From the NCBI RefSeq assembly GCF_902702915.1, contig NZ_LR738849.1, forward strand, positions 310,001-374,000: a DNA stretch of 64,000 nucleotides, in the 5' to 3' direction. The stretch comes from Desulfovibrio sp. 86. Lineage in GTDB: Bacteria > Desulfobacterota > Desulfovibrionia > Desulfovibrionales > Desulfovibrionaceae. The stretch's first letter is position 1; every line of letters begins with the position of its first letter. A model generated the notes under the pieces. That model made no database searches. It was not told the origin of the DNA and saw only the letters and a list, made by a program, of their open reading frames with translations. Positions 52,594-63,466 of this stretch are shown here, one piece after another. Both the position numbers and the translations under genes were made by a program.

Positions 52594-53997
52594 ATGAGCG
52601 ATATCCCCACCCCCCCCGTGGGACAAGAAGAATCGCACACTCTCAAGCGTGGACTAAGTCAAAGGCACATTCAGCTCATAGCCATCGGCGGCGCCATTGG
52701 TACAGGTCTGTTCATGGGCTCCGGCAAAACCATCAACCTTGCCGGCCCATCAATCATTTTTGTCTATGCCATTATCGGGGCATTCCTGTATCTCGTTATG
52801 CGGGCCATGGGCGAACTGCTTCTCTCAAACCTTAAATACAAATCCTTCACCGACATGGCGGAGGATATCGTAGGCCCCTGGGCAGGATTTTTTGTCGGCT
52901 GGACGTACTGGTTCTGCTGGATCGTCACTGGCACGGCGGACGTTATCGCCATTGCCTCGTACTTCCATTTCTGGTTCCCGTCCCTATCCGTATGGATTCC
53001 ATCCATCCTCTTCGTATTGCTGATCATGGTTCTTAACCTTGTTTCGGTGAACCTGTTCGGAGAAATGGAGTTCTGGTTCGCTTCCATCAAGATTGTGGCC
53101 ATCGTAGCCATCATTCTTGCCGGAATCGCCATGGTGATCACGGGCTTTACGTTTTCGGTGTCGGGCCACGCGGCTTCTGTGGCCAACCTGTGGGAATATG
53201 GAGGATGGTTCCCCAAGGGGGCTTTCGGCTTCTTTGCGGGCTTCCAGATAGCAATGTTCGCCTTTGTGGGCATTGAGCTTATCGGCACCACGGCTGCCGA
53301 GGCCAAAGACCCCGAGATCAACCTGCCCAAGGCCATCAACACCATCCCCTTCCGTATCGTGTTCTTTTACGTATTCGCCCTGGTGGCCATCATGTGCATC
53401 ACGCCGTGGTCGGACATTGACCCCGAAACCAGCCCCTTTGTGCATACCTTTGTGGCGGTGGGCATTCCGGCTGCGGCGAGCATCGTCAACTTTGTGGTGC
53501 TGACATCGGCGGCGTCCTCGGTCAACAGCGGCATCTACTCCACAAGCCGCATGCTCTACGGCCTCTCGCTGGTGGGCGTCGCTCCCAAAGCCTTCGGGCG
53601 GCTCTCTTCAAGCAGGGTGCCGGCCAACGGCCTGCTGTTCTCCTGCCTCTGCCTGCTGATCGGCGCGTCCATGCTCATTATCATGCCCACCATCATGGCG
53701 GCCTTTACCGTCATGACGACCATCTCGTCAGTCTGCTTCATCTTCGTGTGGTCCATGATTCTGTATTCCTACGTGGTATACCGCAAGCGTCACCCCGAAC
53801 GCCATGAAACCTCAAAGTTCAAGCTTCCCGGCGGGGTCTTCTCCTGCTGGATATGCTGGATATTCTTTGCGGTGGTGCTCGTGCTGCTGACGTTTGAGGC
53901 CGACACCCGCATGGCCATGTTCACCACGCCCATATGGTTCATCATTCTTGGCATTGGTTACTTCATGAGCCACAAGAACCATGTCAGCAAGCGCTGA
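52594..53997 (+). CDS. cycA: Glycine / D-alanine / D-serine permease (CycA-like)
   Basis: 467 residues with about 12 membrane segments. It matches E. coli CycA over nearly the whole length as I recall it, for example RHIQLIAIGGAIGTGLFMGS, MRAMGELLLSNL, FGEMEFWFA.IKIVAIV, GIELIGTTAAEAKDPE and NFVVLTSAASSVNSG. It is an APC-family proton symporter importing glycine and D-amino acids. The glycine riboswitch upstream supports glycine as a real substrate. AGGGAG before the ATG, own terminator after the stop. Confidence 0.95.
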   Translation: MSDIPTPPVGQEESHTLKRGLSQRHIQLIAIGGAIGTGLFMGSGKTINLAGPSIIFVYAIIGAFLYLVMRAMGELLLSNLKYKSFTDMAEDIVGPWAGFFVGWTYWFCWIVTGTADVIAIASYFHFWFPSLSVWIPSILFVLLIMVLNLVSVNLFGEMEFWFASIKIVAIVAIILAGIAMVITGFTFSVSGHAASVANLWEYGGWFPKGAFGFFAGFQIAMFAFVGIELIGTTAAEAKDPEINLPKAINTIPFRIVFFYVFALVAIMCITPWSDIDPETSPFVHTFVAVGIPAAASIVNFVVLTSAASSVNSGIYSTSRMLYGLSLVGVAPKAFGRLSSSRVPANGLLFSCLCLLIGASMLIIMPTIMAAFTVMTTISSVCFIFVWSMILYSYVVYRKRHPERHETSKFKLPGGVFSCWICWIFFAVVLVLLTFEADTRMAMFTTPIWFIILGIGYFMSHKNHVSKR

Positions 53998-54029
53998 ATG
54001 CCATGAAGTAACCCTTATTGCACAACCAT

Positions 54030-54064
54030 AAACAAAAGACCCGGCATTGCCGGGTCTTTTGTTT
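54030..54064. terminator. Terminator after cycA
   Basis: AAACAAAAGACCCGGCA/TGCCGGGTCTTTTGTTT, perfect, with A and T runs on both sides. Confidence 0.92.
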
Positions 54065-54167
54065 ACGCGCGAATGACATCCTTGAGACGGCGTGATGCCT
54101 GCAAAAAACCGTCTCTGCCTCCACCTATTCAAATCAGTAAATTTCTTGTCATACAGTACAACAGAAT

Positions 54168-54240
54168 AAAAGTTTCAGGGGGAGGGGGCGTGGGGGAGGA
54201 GACCCTTTTACAAAAGGGTCCCTCCCCCACAAAGCATTGC
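54168..54240. repeat. Family C repeat, copy C3
   Basis: AAGTTTCAGGGGGAGGGGGC, then the hairpin GTGGGGGAGGAGACCCTTTT/AAAGGGTCCCTCCCCCAC, then AAAGCATTGC. The tail carries three G runs ahead of the hairpin arm. It lies between convergent cycA and panD. Confidence 0.9.
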
Positions 54241-54262
54241 AAAATAAAATTGTCGTAAACCA

Positions 54263-54679
54263 TTACAGGGGGTCAGACACAATGCTGAAGGCCATGTCTT
54301 CGCCATCCTGCGCAACCACATAGCGCAGCCGCTCTTCAATATTGTTCTGGGCATCAAAGGTCAGCACAATGGGTTCGCGCTGGCAGATGTCCTGCGGGCC
54401 GGCCACATACTCGAATGCGCCGATGATGACCTCATCCCCTATCTGGCAGGTACGGGCGGCCGCGCCGTTGAGAATGCAGCAGCGCGACCCGGCCTCGCCG
54501 TAAATAACATAGGTTGATATGCGCTGCCCGCTGTTCTTGTTCCATATGTACACAAATTCCAGCGGCATGATGCCCGCCAGCCTGCACACCTCGGGATCAA
54601 GGGTAATGGAGCCGTGATAGTCGAGCGCGCATTGGGTAACCCGAATGCCGTGCAGTTTGGCACGTAGAATCTTCAGCAT
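54263..54679 (-). CDS. panD: Aspartate 1-decarboxylase proenzyme
   Basis: 138 residues. The self-cleavage site is G23-S24 in [10 protein letters not shown], which makes the pyruvoyl group. [21 protein letters not shown] is the other conserved block. It makes beta-alanine from aspartate for pantothenate and coenzyme A in the cytoplasm. GGGGGAAAG lies before the ATG. The C-terminal ~20 residues are longer than in E. coli PanD. Confidence 0.94.
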   Translation of the reverse strand: MLKILRAKLHGIRVTQCALDYHGSITLDPEVCRLAGIMPLEFVYIWNKNSGQRISTYVIYGEAGSRCCILNGAAARTCQIGDEVIIGAFEYVAGPQDICQREPIVLTFDAQNNIEERLRYVVAQDGEDMAFSIVSDPL

Positions 54680-54804
54680 GTTTCTTTCCCCCGTTCAACG
54701 ACGGCGACTGATGATCTTTTGCCTGTACCCCAACAAAAGGTGTCAGGCGGCAAACAGACAGGACTGTTTACAGTCGCCATGACGGCGGTCAGCATTATCC
54801 AAAT

Positions 54805-54827
54805 AAAAAAGGCCGCACAAGCGGCCT
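54805..54827 (-). terminator. Terminator of the 140-residue protein gene
   Basis: On the minus strand GGCCGC/GCGGCC with a four-base loop is followed by TTTTTT, 28 bases past the stop. Confidence 0.8.
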
Positions 54828-54854
54828 GAAAATTACGAATTTCACACCAAAAGA

Positions 54855-55277
54855 TCAATACGCCTTAATGTACTCATCCAGATTTTCCGCCGAGCAGTTG
54901 CGGCTGACCCAGAAGGCCGAAGCCCATACCATAAGGGCCGTCGCCTGCGTGTCGTCCAGACTTTTTATCTTGGACTCAAGGCTCGACTTGCTGGCCCCAT
55001 GGCGCAGATGCACGCCGCCCACGTCGCAGGCGTCAGAAACACGCAGCATAAGATAGGAAAGCCGCGTGTGATCGGGCATGAGCTTCATGTCCTTGTGGGC
55101 TTCAACAATGGTCTTGAGTTCTGGCCCGCTGAACATGTGCTTTATGCTTGTGATAGCCCGAAAAAACGTATCTACAGCCCAGGGCAGAATAAATTCCGCT
55201 CCAGCGCTTTTTGTGCGAAAATAGTCTTTGAGCCAACGTTCTTGTTCATCATTAATTCGTGCTGCGACCTGCGGCAT
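54855..55277 (-). CDS. Protein of unknown function (140 residues)
   Basis: Good ribosome binding site (GGGGGC) and own terminator. Predicted mostly helical: INDEQERWLKDYFRTKSAGAEFILPW near the N-terminus suggests a binding helix, and DDTQATALMVWASAFWVSRNC is hydrophobic near the C-terminus. No signal peptide. I do not recognise a family. The gap to the next gene (55278-55552) holds nothing I can name. Confidence 0.7.
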   Translation of the reverse strand: MPQVAARINDEQERWLKDYFRTKSAGAEFILPWAVDTFFRAITSIKHMFSGPELKTIVEAHKDMKLMPDHTRLSYLMLRVSDACDVGGVHLRHGASKSSLESKIKSLDDTQATALMVWASAFWVSRNCSAENLDEYIKAY

Positions 55278-55552
55278 GATGCCCCCGGGAAAATAGCTGT
55301 GCTGTTGCAGTGCGCCCGGCTATAGGCTGCCGGACATCGTGTTACGCCATCTTCTCTACTGCGCTACACTAGTTACAGCAAAGTTTCAAGATAAAATCTA
55401 GACTTATTTTTTAAAAATATTTTCAAGCAGTTCAGTAATATCCCCCGGTTCGTATTCCTGAGCAAGCGATTCCCTTTACTGGCAGTCAACTTGCGCATCT
55501 GCCCGCACTGGCGTAAAGGCAACCTGAGTACATCCATCCGCAAGGACAAATA

Positions 55553-56491
55553 ATGGCACCTCCCCCCGTTCAAGAGCGTACATCGCAGAAGGCTGCCACG
55601 CCCGAGGCACTACCATCAGTTTCACAACCAACAGCAGAGCCCGGCAACGCGGTGCACCGCGCGCTGATCCGCGCCCATGCGGCCACGCTGCTTTTTGGCG
55701 TATCGGGCTTGTTTGGCAGGTTGTGCCAATGTTCGGCATCCGTGCTCGTGTGCGGCAGAGCTGGCTTTGCCGTGGCGGCCCTTGCCCTGCTGGGCATGAA
55801 AAAAGGCCAGATACCCTGGCACGGTCTCAATACGGGCGAACTGCTGGGTCTCATGATAACCGGAGTGCTGCTTGCCGCCCACTATGTGACGTTTTTTATG
55901 GGCATTCAGGTCGGCGGGGTCGCGGTGGGCACCTTGGGCTTCGCCTGCTTTCCCGCTTTTACCATGCTTTTTGAGTCCATGGCGTTCAGGGAGCGCCCGA
56001 GCAGAAGAGAACTGCAATGTCTGGCCCTTGTTTCTCTGGGGCTTGTGTGTACAGCGCCCTCCTTTTCCCTGGCGCATGACGGCACGGCTGGCCTCTTGCT
56101 GGGGGTGATGTCCGGCCTTGCCTACGCGCTTGTGACCATTGCCAACCGCCGCTTTGCCGCGCATTTGCCCAGTCTGCAAACCACATGGTGGCAAAATGTG
56201 GTCACTTTTGTTTTTCTTTTGCCTTTCACATGGTGGCAGTTTGCCGAGGTACGGGCTTTGGACTGGTTGTGGATCGCCTGCCTGGGCCTTTTGTGTTCCG
56301 CATTGGCCTATGTTCTTTTTATCGGCAGCCTCACGGTGCTCAAGGCGCGGCAGGCGGCGCTCATCATCACCCTGGAACCTGTGTACGCCATTGTGGCCGC
56401 ATGGATTGTACTTGGCGACGTGCCCGGCCCGCGCATCATCGTGGGCGGCGTGCTTATTCTTGGTTCGGTTCTAATGCTGAACAGGCGCTGA
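55553..56491 (+). CDS. EamA family (DMT superfamily) transporter
   Basis: 312 residues with about ten membrane helices in two EamA halves (about 40-170 and 185-310). The final helix pair with SLTVLKARQAALIITLEPVYAIVAAWIVLGD is the classic EamA ending. It exports metabolites or amino acids; the substrate is unknown. AAGGA before the ATG. The 35-residue N-terminal extension is polar and not typical of the family, so a later start is possible. Confidence 0.88.
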   Translation: MAPPPVQERTSQKAATPEALPSVSQPTAEPGNAVHRALIRAHAATLLFGVSGLFGRLCQCSASVLVCGRAGFAVAALALLGMKKGQIPWHGLNTGELLGLMITGVLLAAHYVTFFMGIQVGGVAVGTLGFACFPAFTMLFESMAFRERPSRRELQCLALVSLGLVCTAPSFSLAHDGTAGLLLGVMSGLAYALVTIANRRFAAHLPSLQTTWWQNVVTFVFLLPFTWWQFAEVRALDWLWIACLGLLCSALAYVLFIGSLTVLKARQAALIITLEPVYAIVAAWIVLGDVPGPRIIVGGVLILGSVLMLNRR

Positions 56492-56520
56492 CAGCCAGAG
56501 TTCAGCAGCATGCAACACGC

Positions 56521-56552
56521 AAAAGCCCGGCAGGAATCCCCGCCGGGCTTTC
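56521..56552 (+). terminator. Terminator after the EamA transporter gene
   Basis: AAAGCCCGGC/GCCGGGCTTT with a ten-base loop, then TCATT. Confidence 0.85.
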
Positions 56553-56613
56553 ATTATGGCAAAACCGTATTGTAAAAACCGCCAATGGCCGCCAGACAGA
56601 TCAGATCAATTCT

Positions 56614-56770
56614 AAGGAAGCGCGGATTAAAGAGCCTCCTGGAAACGCGCAGTTATTACGCTTGGCAAGGCGCGATCTTATTTTGAAGCAGGAGTGGACT
56701 CTTCCGTCCCCGACTGTTTCAAAAAAAATGAAGCAAGTCCGCCAAACGGAATAAATCAGCGTTTCCCTAA
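56614..56770 (+). repeat. Family A repeat, copy A5
   Basis: AAGGAAGCGCGGATTAAAGAGC, GGAAACGCGCAGTTATTACG, the core with one change (GAGTGGACTCTTCCGTCCCC), GTCCGCCAAACGGAATAAAT, and CAGCGTTTCCCTAA. The closing CTA is the TAG stop of dapB on the minus strand. Between convergent genes. Confidence 0.92.
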
Positions 56771-57546
56771 AACGTGTCCTGCATGCCGTACAGTTTTCCC
56801 GGCTTCTGTCCGGCCAGCCATGCGGCGGCCCGCAGCGCGCCCTGCGCGAAGTTTTCACGCGAATGAGCCTGATGGGTGACTTCAATGCGTTCGCCAGGCC
56901 CCATAAAATACACTGTATGCACGCCCACCACGTCGCCGCCGCGTATGGCCTGAATGCCTATCTGCGCCTTGGGCCTTTCGCCGATGATGCCGTCGCGGGA
57001 TGAGCAGCGCACATCGTTAAGCTTCCAGCCGCGCGCTTCGGCCAGGCATTCGCCCAGGGTCAGAGCCGTGCCGCTGGGGCTGTCCTTTTTGTGGTTGTGG
57101 TGCAGTTCCACCATTTCGATGTCGTACGTATCACCCAGGGCGCGGGTCAGTTCCGGCAGAATCTTGTAGAGCACGTTAATGCCGATGCTCATGTTGGACG
57201 ACCAGAAAATGGGCGCGCGCTTTGCCAGTTCCCGCAGTTCGTCCTTTTCTGCATCCGTGAAGCCCGTGGTGCCGATAACGAGGGCGCGGCCGCTTTCAGC
57301 CACGGTGCGCGCCGACTGCAGGCTCACGGCTGGCGCAGTAAAGTCGATGGTTACCGCCCCCGGAGCCTGAGGCAGCACGGCCGCAAGGCTGTCCCCCACG
57401 GGGCACGGCGATCCAGCGAGCTTTCCCACATGCTCTTTGCTGTCCACCATACCGGCAAGGTTGAACGCCGGTTCTGCGTCTACGAGTTGGCTGATGGTTC
57501 TGCCCATGCGTCCGTTAGCCCCTACCACGATGATGGATGTGCTCAT
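56767..57546 (-). CDS. dapB: 4-hydroxy-tetrahydrodipicolinate reductase
   Basis: 259 residues. NAD(P)H-binding start IIVVGANGRMGRTISQLV, IGTTGF near residue 95, and the catalytic ELHHNHKKDSPSGTAL. It makes tetrahydrodipicolinate for lysine and diaminopimelate (peptidoglycan). ATG at 57544-57546. It lies 23 bases downstream of ligA in the same operon. The stop codon is in repeat A5. Confidence 0.96.
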   Translation of the reverse strand: MSTSIIVVGANGRMGRTISQLVDAEPAFNLAGMVDSKEHVGKLAGSPCPVGDSLAAVLPQAPGAVTIDFTAPAVSLQSARTVAESGRALVIGTTGFTDAEKDELRELAKRAPIFWSSNMSIGINVLYKILPELTRALGDTYDIEMVELHHNHKKDSPSGTALTLGECLAEARGWKLNDVRCSSRDGIIGERPKAQIGIQAIRGGDVVGVHTVYFMGPGERIEVTHQAHSRENFAQGALRAAAWLAGQKPGKLYGMQDTF

Positions 57547-57569
57547 GCTTCACTCACTTTGCATTCAAA

Positions 57570-59920
<2,351 letters not shown>

Positions 59921-59931
59921 GCACATTTCAA

Positions 59932-60078
59932 AGGAAACGCTGATTTATTCCGTTTGGTGGCGTTGCTTCACTTTTTTTGAAACAGTCGAGGACGGAAGAG
60001 TCCACTCCTGTTTCAAAAAAAGATCGCGCCTTGCCAAACGAAACAACTGCGCGTTTCCAAGAGGCTCTTTAATCAGTA
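59932..60078 (-). repeat. Family A repeat, copy A6
   Basis: AAGGAAACGCTGATTTATTC, then the reversed core (GGACGGAAGAGTCCACTCC), ATCGCGCCTTGCCAAACG, GCGCGTTTCCAAGAGGCTC and TTTAATCAGT. Same orientation as A1. It lies between ligA and uvrB, both on the minus strand, so it is in a tandem rather than a convergent gap. Confidence 0.9.
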
Positions 60079-60092
60079 TTTTCTTATATGCC

Positions 60093-62132
60093 TTAATCGG
60101 GCAAAGCAATCAAGCGCGCCCGCAACACCCGGATGCGGTCGCGCAGCTGGGCGGCCTGCTCGAACTCGAGATCACGGGCGGCCTGGCGCATTTCTTTTTC
60201 AAGCTTGGCCACCAGCAGTGCCGTATCCTCGGCGGTAAGCGGGAGGGCGTCCGGCTCCTGCCCTTTGCCTTTGCCACGGCCCTTGCCGCGTCCGCGTGAA
60301 GCGCCATCTTCCACATACAAACTATCCAGCGGAGATTCAAGGCTTTTCCGCGTGCTGGTGGGCGTGATGCCGTGTTCTTCGTTATGCGCCGTCTGTCTGG
60401 CGCGGCGGCGCGCGGTTTCGTCCATGGCGGCCTTCATCGAATCCGTCATCTTGTCGGCGTAGAGAATGACCCGGCCCTGCGCGTTACGCGCGGCGCGGCC
60501 AAATGTCTGGATAAGCGAACCGGTGGATCGCAAAAAGCCTTCCTTGTCCGCGTCCAGAATGCAGACAAGTGACACTTCGGGGATGTCCAGACCCTCGCGC
60601 AAGAGGTTGATGCCCACCAGCACGTCAAACTCGCCCATGCGCAGCGCGCGGATAATCTGCATGCGCTCAAGGGTGTCGATGTCGGAGTGGAGATAGCGCG
60701 CGCGCACCCCCATGTTGCAACAGTATTCCGTCAGGTCTTCGGCCATGCGCTTGGTCAGGGTGGTCACAAGCACCCTCTCGCCCCGGCTGATGCAGCCACG
60801 GCACTCGCCCAGCAGGTTTTCCATCTGCCCCTTGGTGGGACGCACCTCCACCACGGGGTCCACAAGCCCCGTGGGCCTGATGATCTGCTCGGCCACAATG
60901 CCTTGCGCCTGATCACGTTCGTACTTGCCCGGCGTGGCCGACACATAGACCACCTGATTGAGTAGGGCCGTGAATTCGCTGAACTGCAAAGGTCTGTTGT
61001 CCAGGGCCGACGGCAGGCGAAATCCGTAGTCCACAAGGGTGGTCTTGCGCGAGCGGTCGCCCTTGTACATGGCCCCCACCTGAGGAACCGTAATGTGCGA
61101 CTCGTCCACAAAAAGGAGGAAATCCTTGGGAAAGTAGTTGAGCAGGCATGAGGGCGGTTCGCCCGCCACGCGGCCATCCAGGTGGCGGGTGTAGTTTTCG
61201 ATGCCGTTGCAATAGCCAAGCTCTTCAATCATTTCAAGGTCAAGCTGCGTGCGCTGTTCAAGGCGCTGGGCCTCCACAAGCTTGCCCTGCTCTTTGAACA
61301 GAATAAGCCGCTCCGCCAGTTCGTCGCGGATGTCGCTGGCGGCGCGCTTGAGGTTGTCCTGCGCGGACACGAAGTGGCTGGCCGGGTACAGCACCGTTTT
61401 GGACACATCCGCCAGCACTTCGCCTGTGAGCGGGTCAATTTCGCGCATGGCGTCGATATCGTCGCCAAAAAATTCCAGCCGCAGGGCGCGTTCGTGATGG
61501 TAGGCCGGGATGATTTCAAGGGCGTCGCCGCGCACGCGGAACGTGCCGCGGTGAAAGTCGTAGTCATTGCGCTCGTAATGCACTTCCACAAGGCGCGTGA
61601 TGAGTTTGTCCATGGGAAAATGCTGGCCCACCTCAACGGGAATGACCATCTTGGCGTAGTATTCCGGCGAGCCAAGGCCGTAGATGCACGAGACTGAGGC
61701 CACGATTATGACGTCGCGCCGCGTGAGCAGGGCGTGGGTGGCGGCGTGGCGCAGCTTGTCGATGTTGTCGTTGATGGAAGAGTCTTTTTCAATATAGGTG
61801 TCAGAGGCGGGCACATAGGCCTCTGGCTGGTAATAGTCGTAATAGCTGACAAAATACTCCACGGCATTGCGCGGAAAAAGCGCGCGGAATTCGCCGTACA
61901 GCTGTGCGGCCAGGGTCTTGTTGGGCGCAAGCACCAGGGCCGGACGGTTGCAGCGGGCAATGACATTGGCCATGGTAAAGGTCTTGCCGGAGCCCGTGAC
62001 GCCCAGAAGCACCTGGGCGGGAACCCCTGCCTGAATATTGCTCACCAGTTCGTCAATGGCCGTGGGCTGGTCGCCTGTGGGAGCATACGCTGTTTCCAGG
62101 CTGAAAGGGGTTGAGGACTTGTCTTCCATCAT
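60093..62132 (-). CDS. uvrB: UvrABC system protein B
   Basis: 679 residues. Walker A GVTGSGKT at 44-51, the beta-hairpin region [14 protein letters not shown], helicase motifs further on ([22 protein letters not shown]), and a C-terminal UVR motif ([22 protein letters not shown]) for UvrC contact. It verifies DNA damage in nucleotide excision repair. A basic Gly/Arg/Lys linker ([11 protein letters not shown]) precedes the UVR motif and is longer than in E. coli. Two adjacent ATGs (62130-62132 and the next codon) are possible starts. Confidence 0.97.
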   Translation of the reverse strand: MMEDKSSTPFSLETAYAPTGDQPTAIDELVSNIQAGVPAQVLLGVTGSGKTFTMANVIARCNRPALVLAPNKTLAAQLYGEFRALFPRNAVEYFVSYYDYYQPEAYVPASDTYIEKDSSINDNIDKLRHAATHALLTRRDVIIVASVSCIYGLGSPEYYAKMVIPVEVGQHFPMDKLITRLVEVHYERNDYDFHRGTFRVRGDALEIIPAYHHERALRLEFFGDDIDAMREIDPLTGEVLADVSKTVLYPASHFVSAQDNLKRAASDIRDELAERLILFKEQGKLVEAQRLEQRTQLDLEMIEELGYCNGIENYTRHLDGRVAGEPPSCLLNYFPKDFLLFVDESHITVPQVGAMYKGDRSRKTTLVDYGFRLPSALDNRPLQFSEFTALLNQVVYVSATPGKYERDQAQGIVAEQIIRPTGLVDPVVEVRPTKGQMENLLGECRGCISRGERVLVTTLTKRMAEDLTEYCCNMGVRARYLHSDIDTLERMQIIRALRMGEFDVLVGINLLREGLDIPEVSLVCILDADKEGFLRSTGSLIQTFGRAARNAQGRVILYADKMTDSMKAAMDETARRRARQTAHNEEHGITPTSTRKSLESPLDSLYVEDGASRGRGKGRGKGKGQEPDALPLTAEDTALLVAKLEKEMRQAARDLEFEQAAQLRDRIRVLRARLIALPD

Positions 62133-62186
62133 ATTCTGTTTTGGGGTAAGAGGGTGTGAAATAATACGCTAACCACGGGAAGTGCT

Positions 62187-62681
62187 ATGGAAAAGATCAT
62201 CGTGCCCACGCAGTTCGACCTGCCGCTGGACAGAATTTACATTGTGGCCGCAACGCTCAAGACCTTCAAGGGCCGTCGCCATGTGGACGTGCAGGTTTTT
62301 CGGCCCAATGGCAGTGATGAAGAACTGGAAGCCTTGCGCGGCCTTGGCCTGGTGGCTCCCCCCGACCCGTCCATTCCGGCCGAAGTGCTTCAGGGCGCTA
62401 CGGAAGAAGCCGCCCTGCGCTGCATTCTTGAAGCCTTCACTGCCGAAGAAAGCCGCGCCCTGGCGGACTACCTTGAGCAGCGCTACGCCGATCATATCGA
62501 AAAAATCACCGTCTGTCCGATGGACATGCCTGTTCCCCTGGGCGTAGCGCCCCTGGCGGGCATTACCGAAGGCAAGAGCACAGGCTTCATCCGTTTTGAA
62601 GCCGTGCGCGACTACCCCCTGCCCTTTGTGGCTCACGGGTATTACGACCTGGAAGCCCACGCCCCGCTGGACAGCGAATAG
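62187..62681 (+). CDS. Protein of unknown function (164 residues)
   Basis: ATG 62187 with GGGAAGTG upstream. Soluble, mixed alpha/beta pattern. No motif recognised. It is divergent from uvrB, and its last 40 bases overlap the last 40 bases of aat tail-to-tail. Confidence 0.75.
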   Translation: MEKIIVPTQFDLPLDRIYIVAATLKTFKGRRHVDVQVFRPNGSDEELEALRGLGLVAPPDPSIPAEVLQGATEEAALRCILEAFTAEESRALADYLEQRYADHIEKITVCPMDMPVPLGVAPLAGITEGKSTGFIRFEAVRDYPLPFVAHGYYDLEAHAPLDSE

Positions 62682-63466
62682 TCATAGCGTTCACGCCAGG
62701 GCTGCCAGACCTGCTCATCAGGAACCTTGTGGAGTGTATCCCCGCAGATGACATGATCCGTCGCAGGCAGTCCGACGCCGGGTTCCGCATCCGCAGGGGG
62801 CGCCAGCGCCTCCCGCAGCCTTTGCATAAAGATCTCTCGAGGCAGAAGAACCCCGCCCATCTTCATGATGTGCGGGGTTTCCTGTTGGCAATCCAGCAAG
62901 GTCACGCCGCGCAGGCGCAGCAGGCCCACAAGACCGGCCAGGGCCGCGCGCGACGCCTCGGAAATAACATGAAACATGGACTCGCCAAAAAACACCCTGC
63001 CAAAGCCCACGCCGTACAGGCCACCGGCCAGTTCTCCATCACGCCAGGCTTCCACGCTGTGGGCAAACCCCATGGCGTGCAGGCGATCATAGGCCTCAAT
63101 CATCGCAGGCGTGAGCCATGTGCCGCCATGGGGCGTACGCGCCTGGGCGCAGGCCCGTATGACTCTGCCGAAGGCCGCGTCAAGGGTGAGTTCAAAGGGC
63201 TTTTGCCGTAAGGCGCGGGCACTGCGTGCAGGAAGGCGAAAATCCTCCAGCGGCAGCACGCATCGCGGATTCGGCGACCACCAGAGGATGGGCTGCCCGG
63301 CCTCGTACCAGGGAAAAATCCCCCGGCTGTAGGCCGCCAGCAAGCGCTCCGGCCGCAGGTCGCCCCCGAAGCAAAGCAGACCGTCTTCACGGGCCGCTTC
63401 AAGCGGAGGAAACTGGGCGGCCAGCGCCGCGAAGATTGTCTCCACAGCCTGCCGCCCCGTTATCAA
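62642..63466 (-). CDS. aat: Leucyl/phenylalanyl-tRNA-protein transferase
   Basis: 274 residues. Family motifs: FPPLEAAREDGLLCFGGDL, YSRGIFPWYEAGQPILWWSPNPRCVL, HSVEAWRDGELAGGLYGVGFGRVFFGESMF and LLDCQQETPHIMKMGG. It adds Leu or Phe to N-terminal Lys/Arg, creating N-degrons for ClpA (via ClpS). The start appears to be TTG at 63464-63466, overlapping the clpA stop (TTGA), so translation is coupled; no ATG is available nearby. Confidence 0.95.
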   Translation of the reverse strand: MITGRQAVETIFAALAAQFPPLEAAREDGLLCFGGDLRPERLLAAYSRGIFPWYEAGQPILWWSPNPRCVLPLEDFRLPARSARALRQKPFELTLDAAFGRVIRACAQARTPHGGTWLTPAMIEAYDRLHAMGFAHSVEAWRDGELAGGLYGVGFGRVFFGESMFHVISEASRAALAGLVGLLRLRGVTLLDCQQETPHIMKMGGVLLPREIFMQRLREALAPPADAEPGVGLPATDHVICGDTLHKVPDEQVWQPWRERYDYSLSSGAWASRS

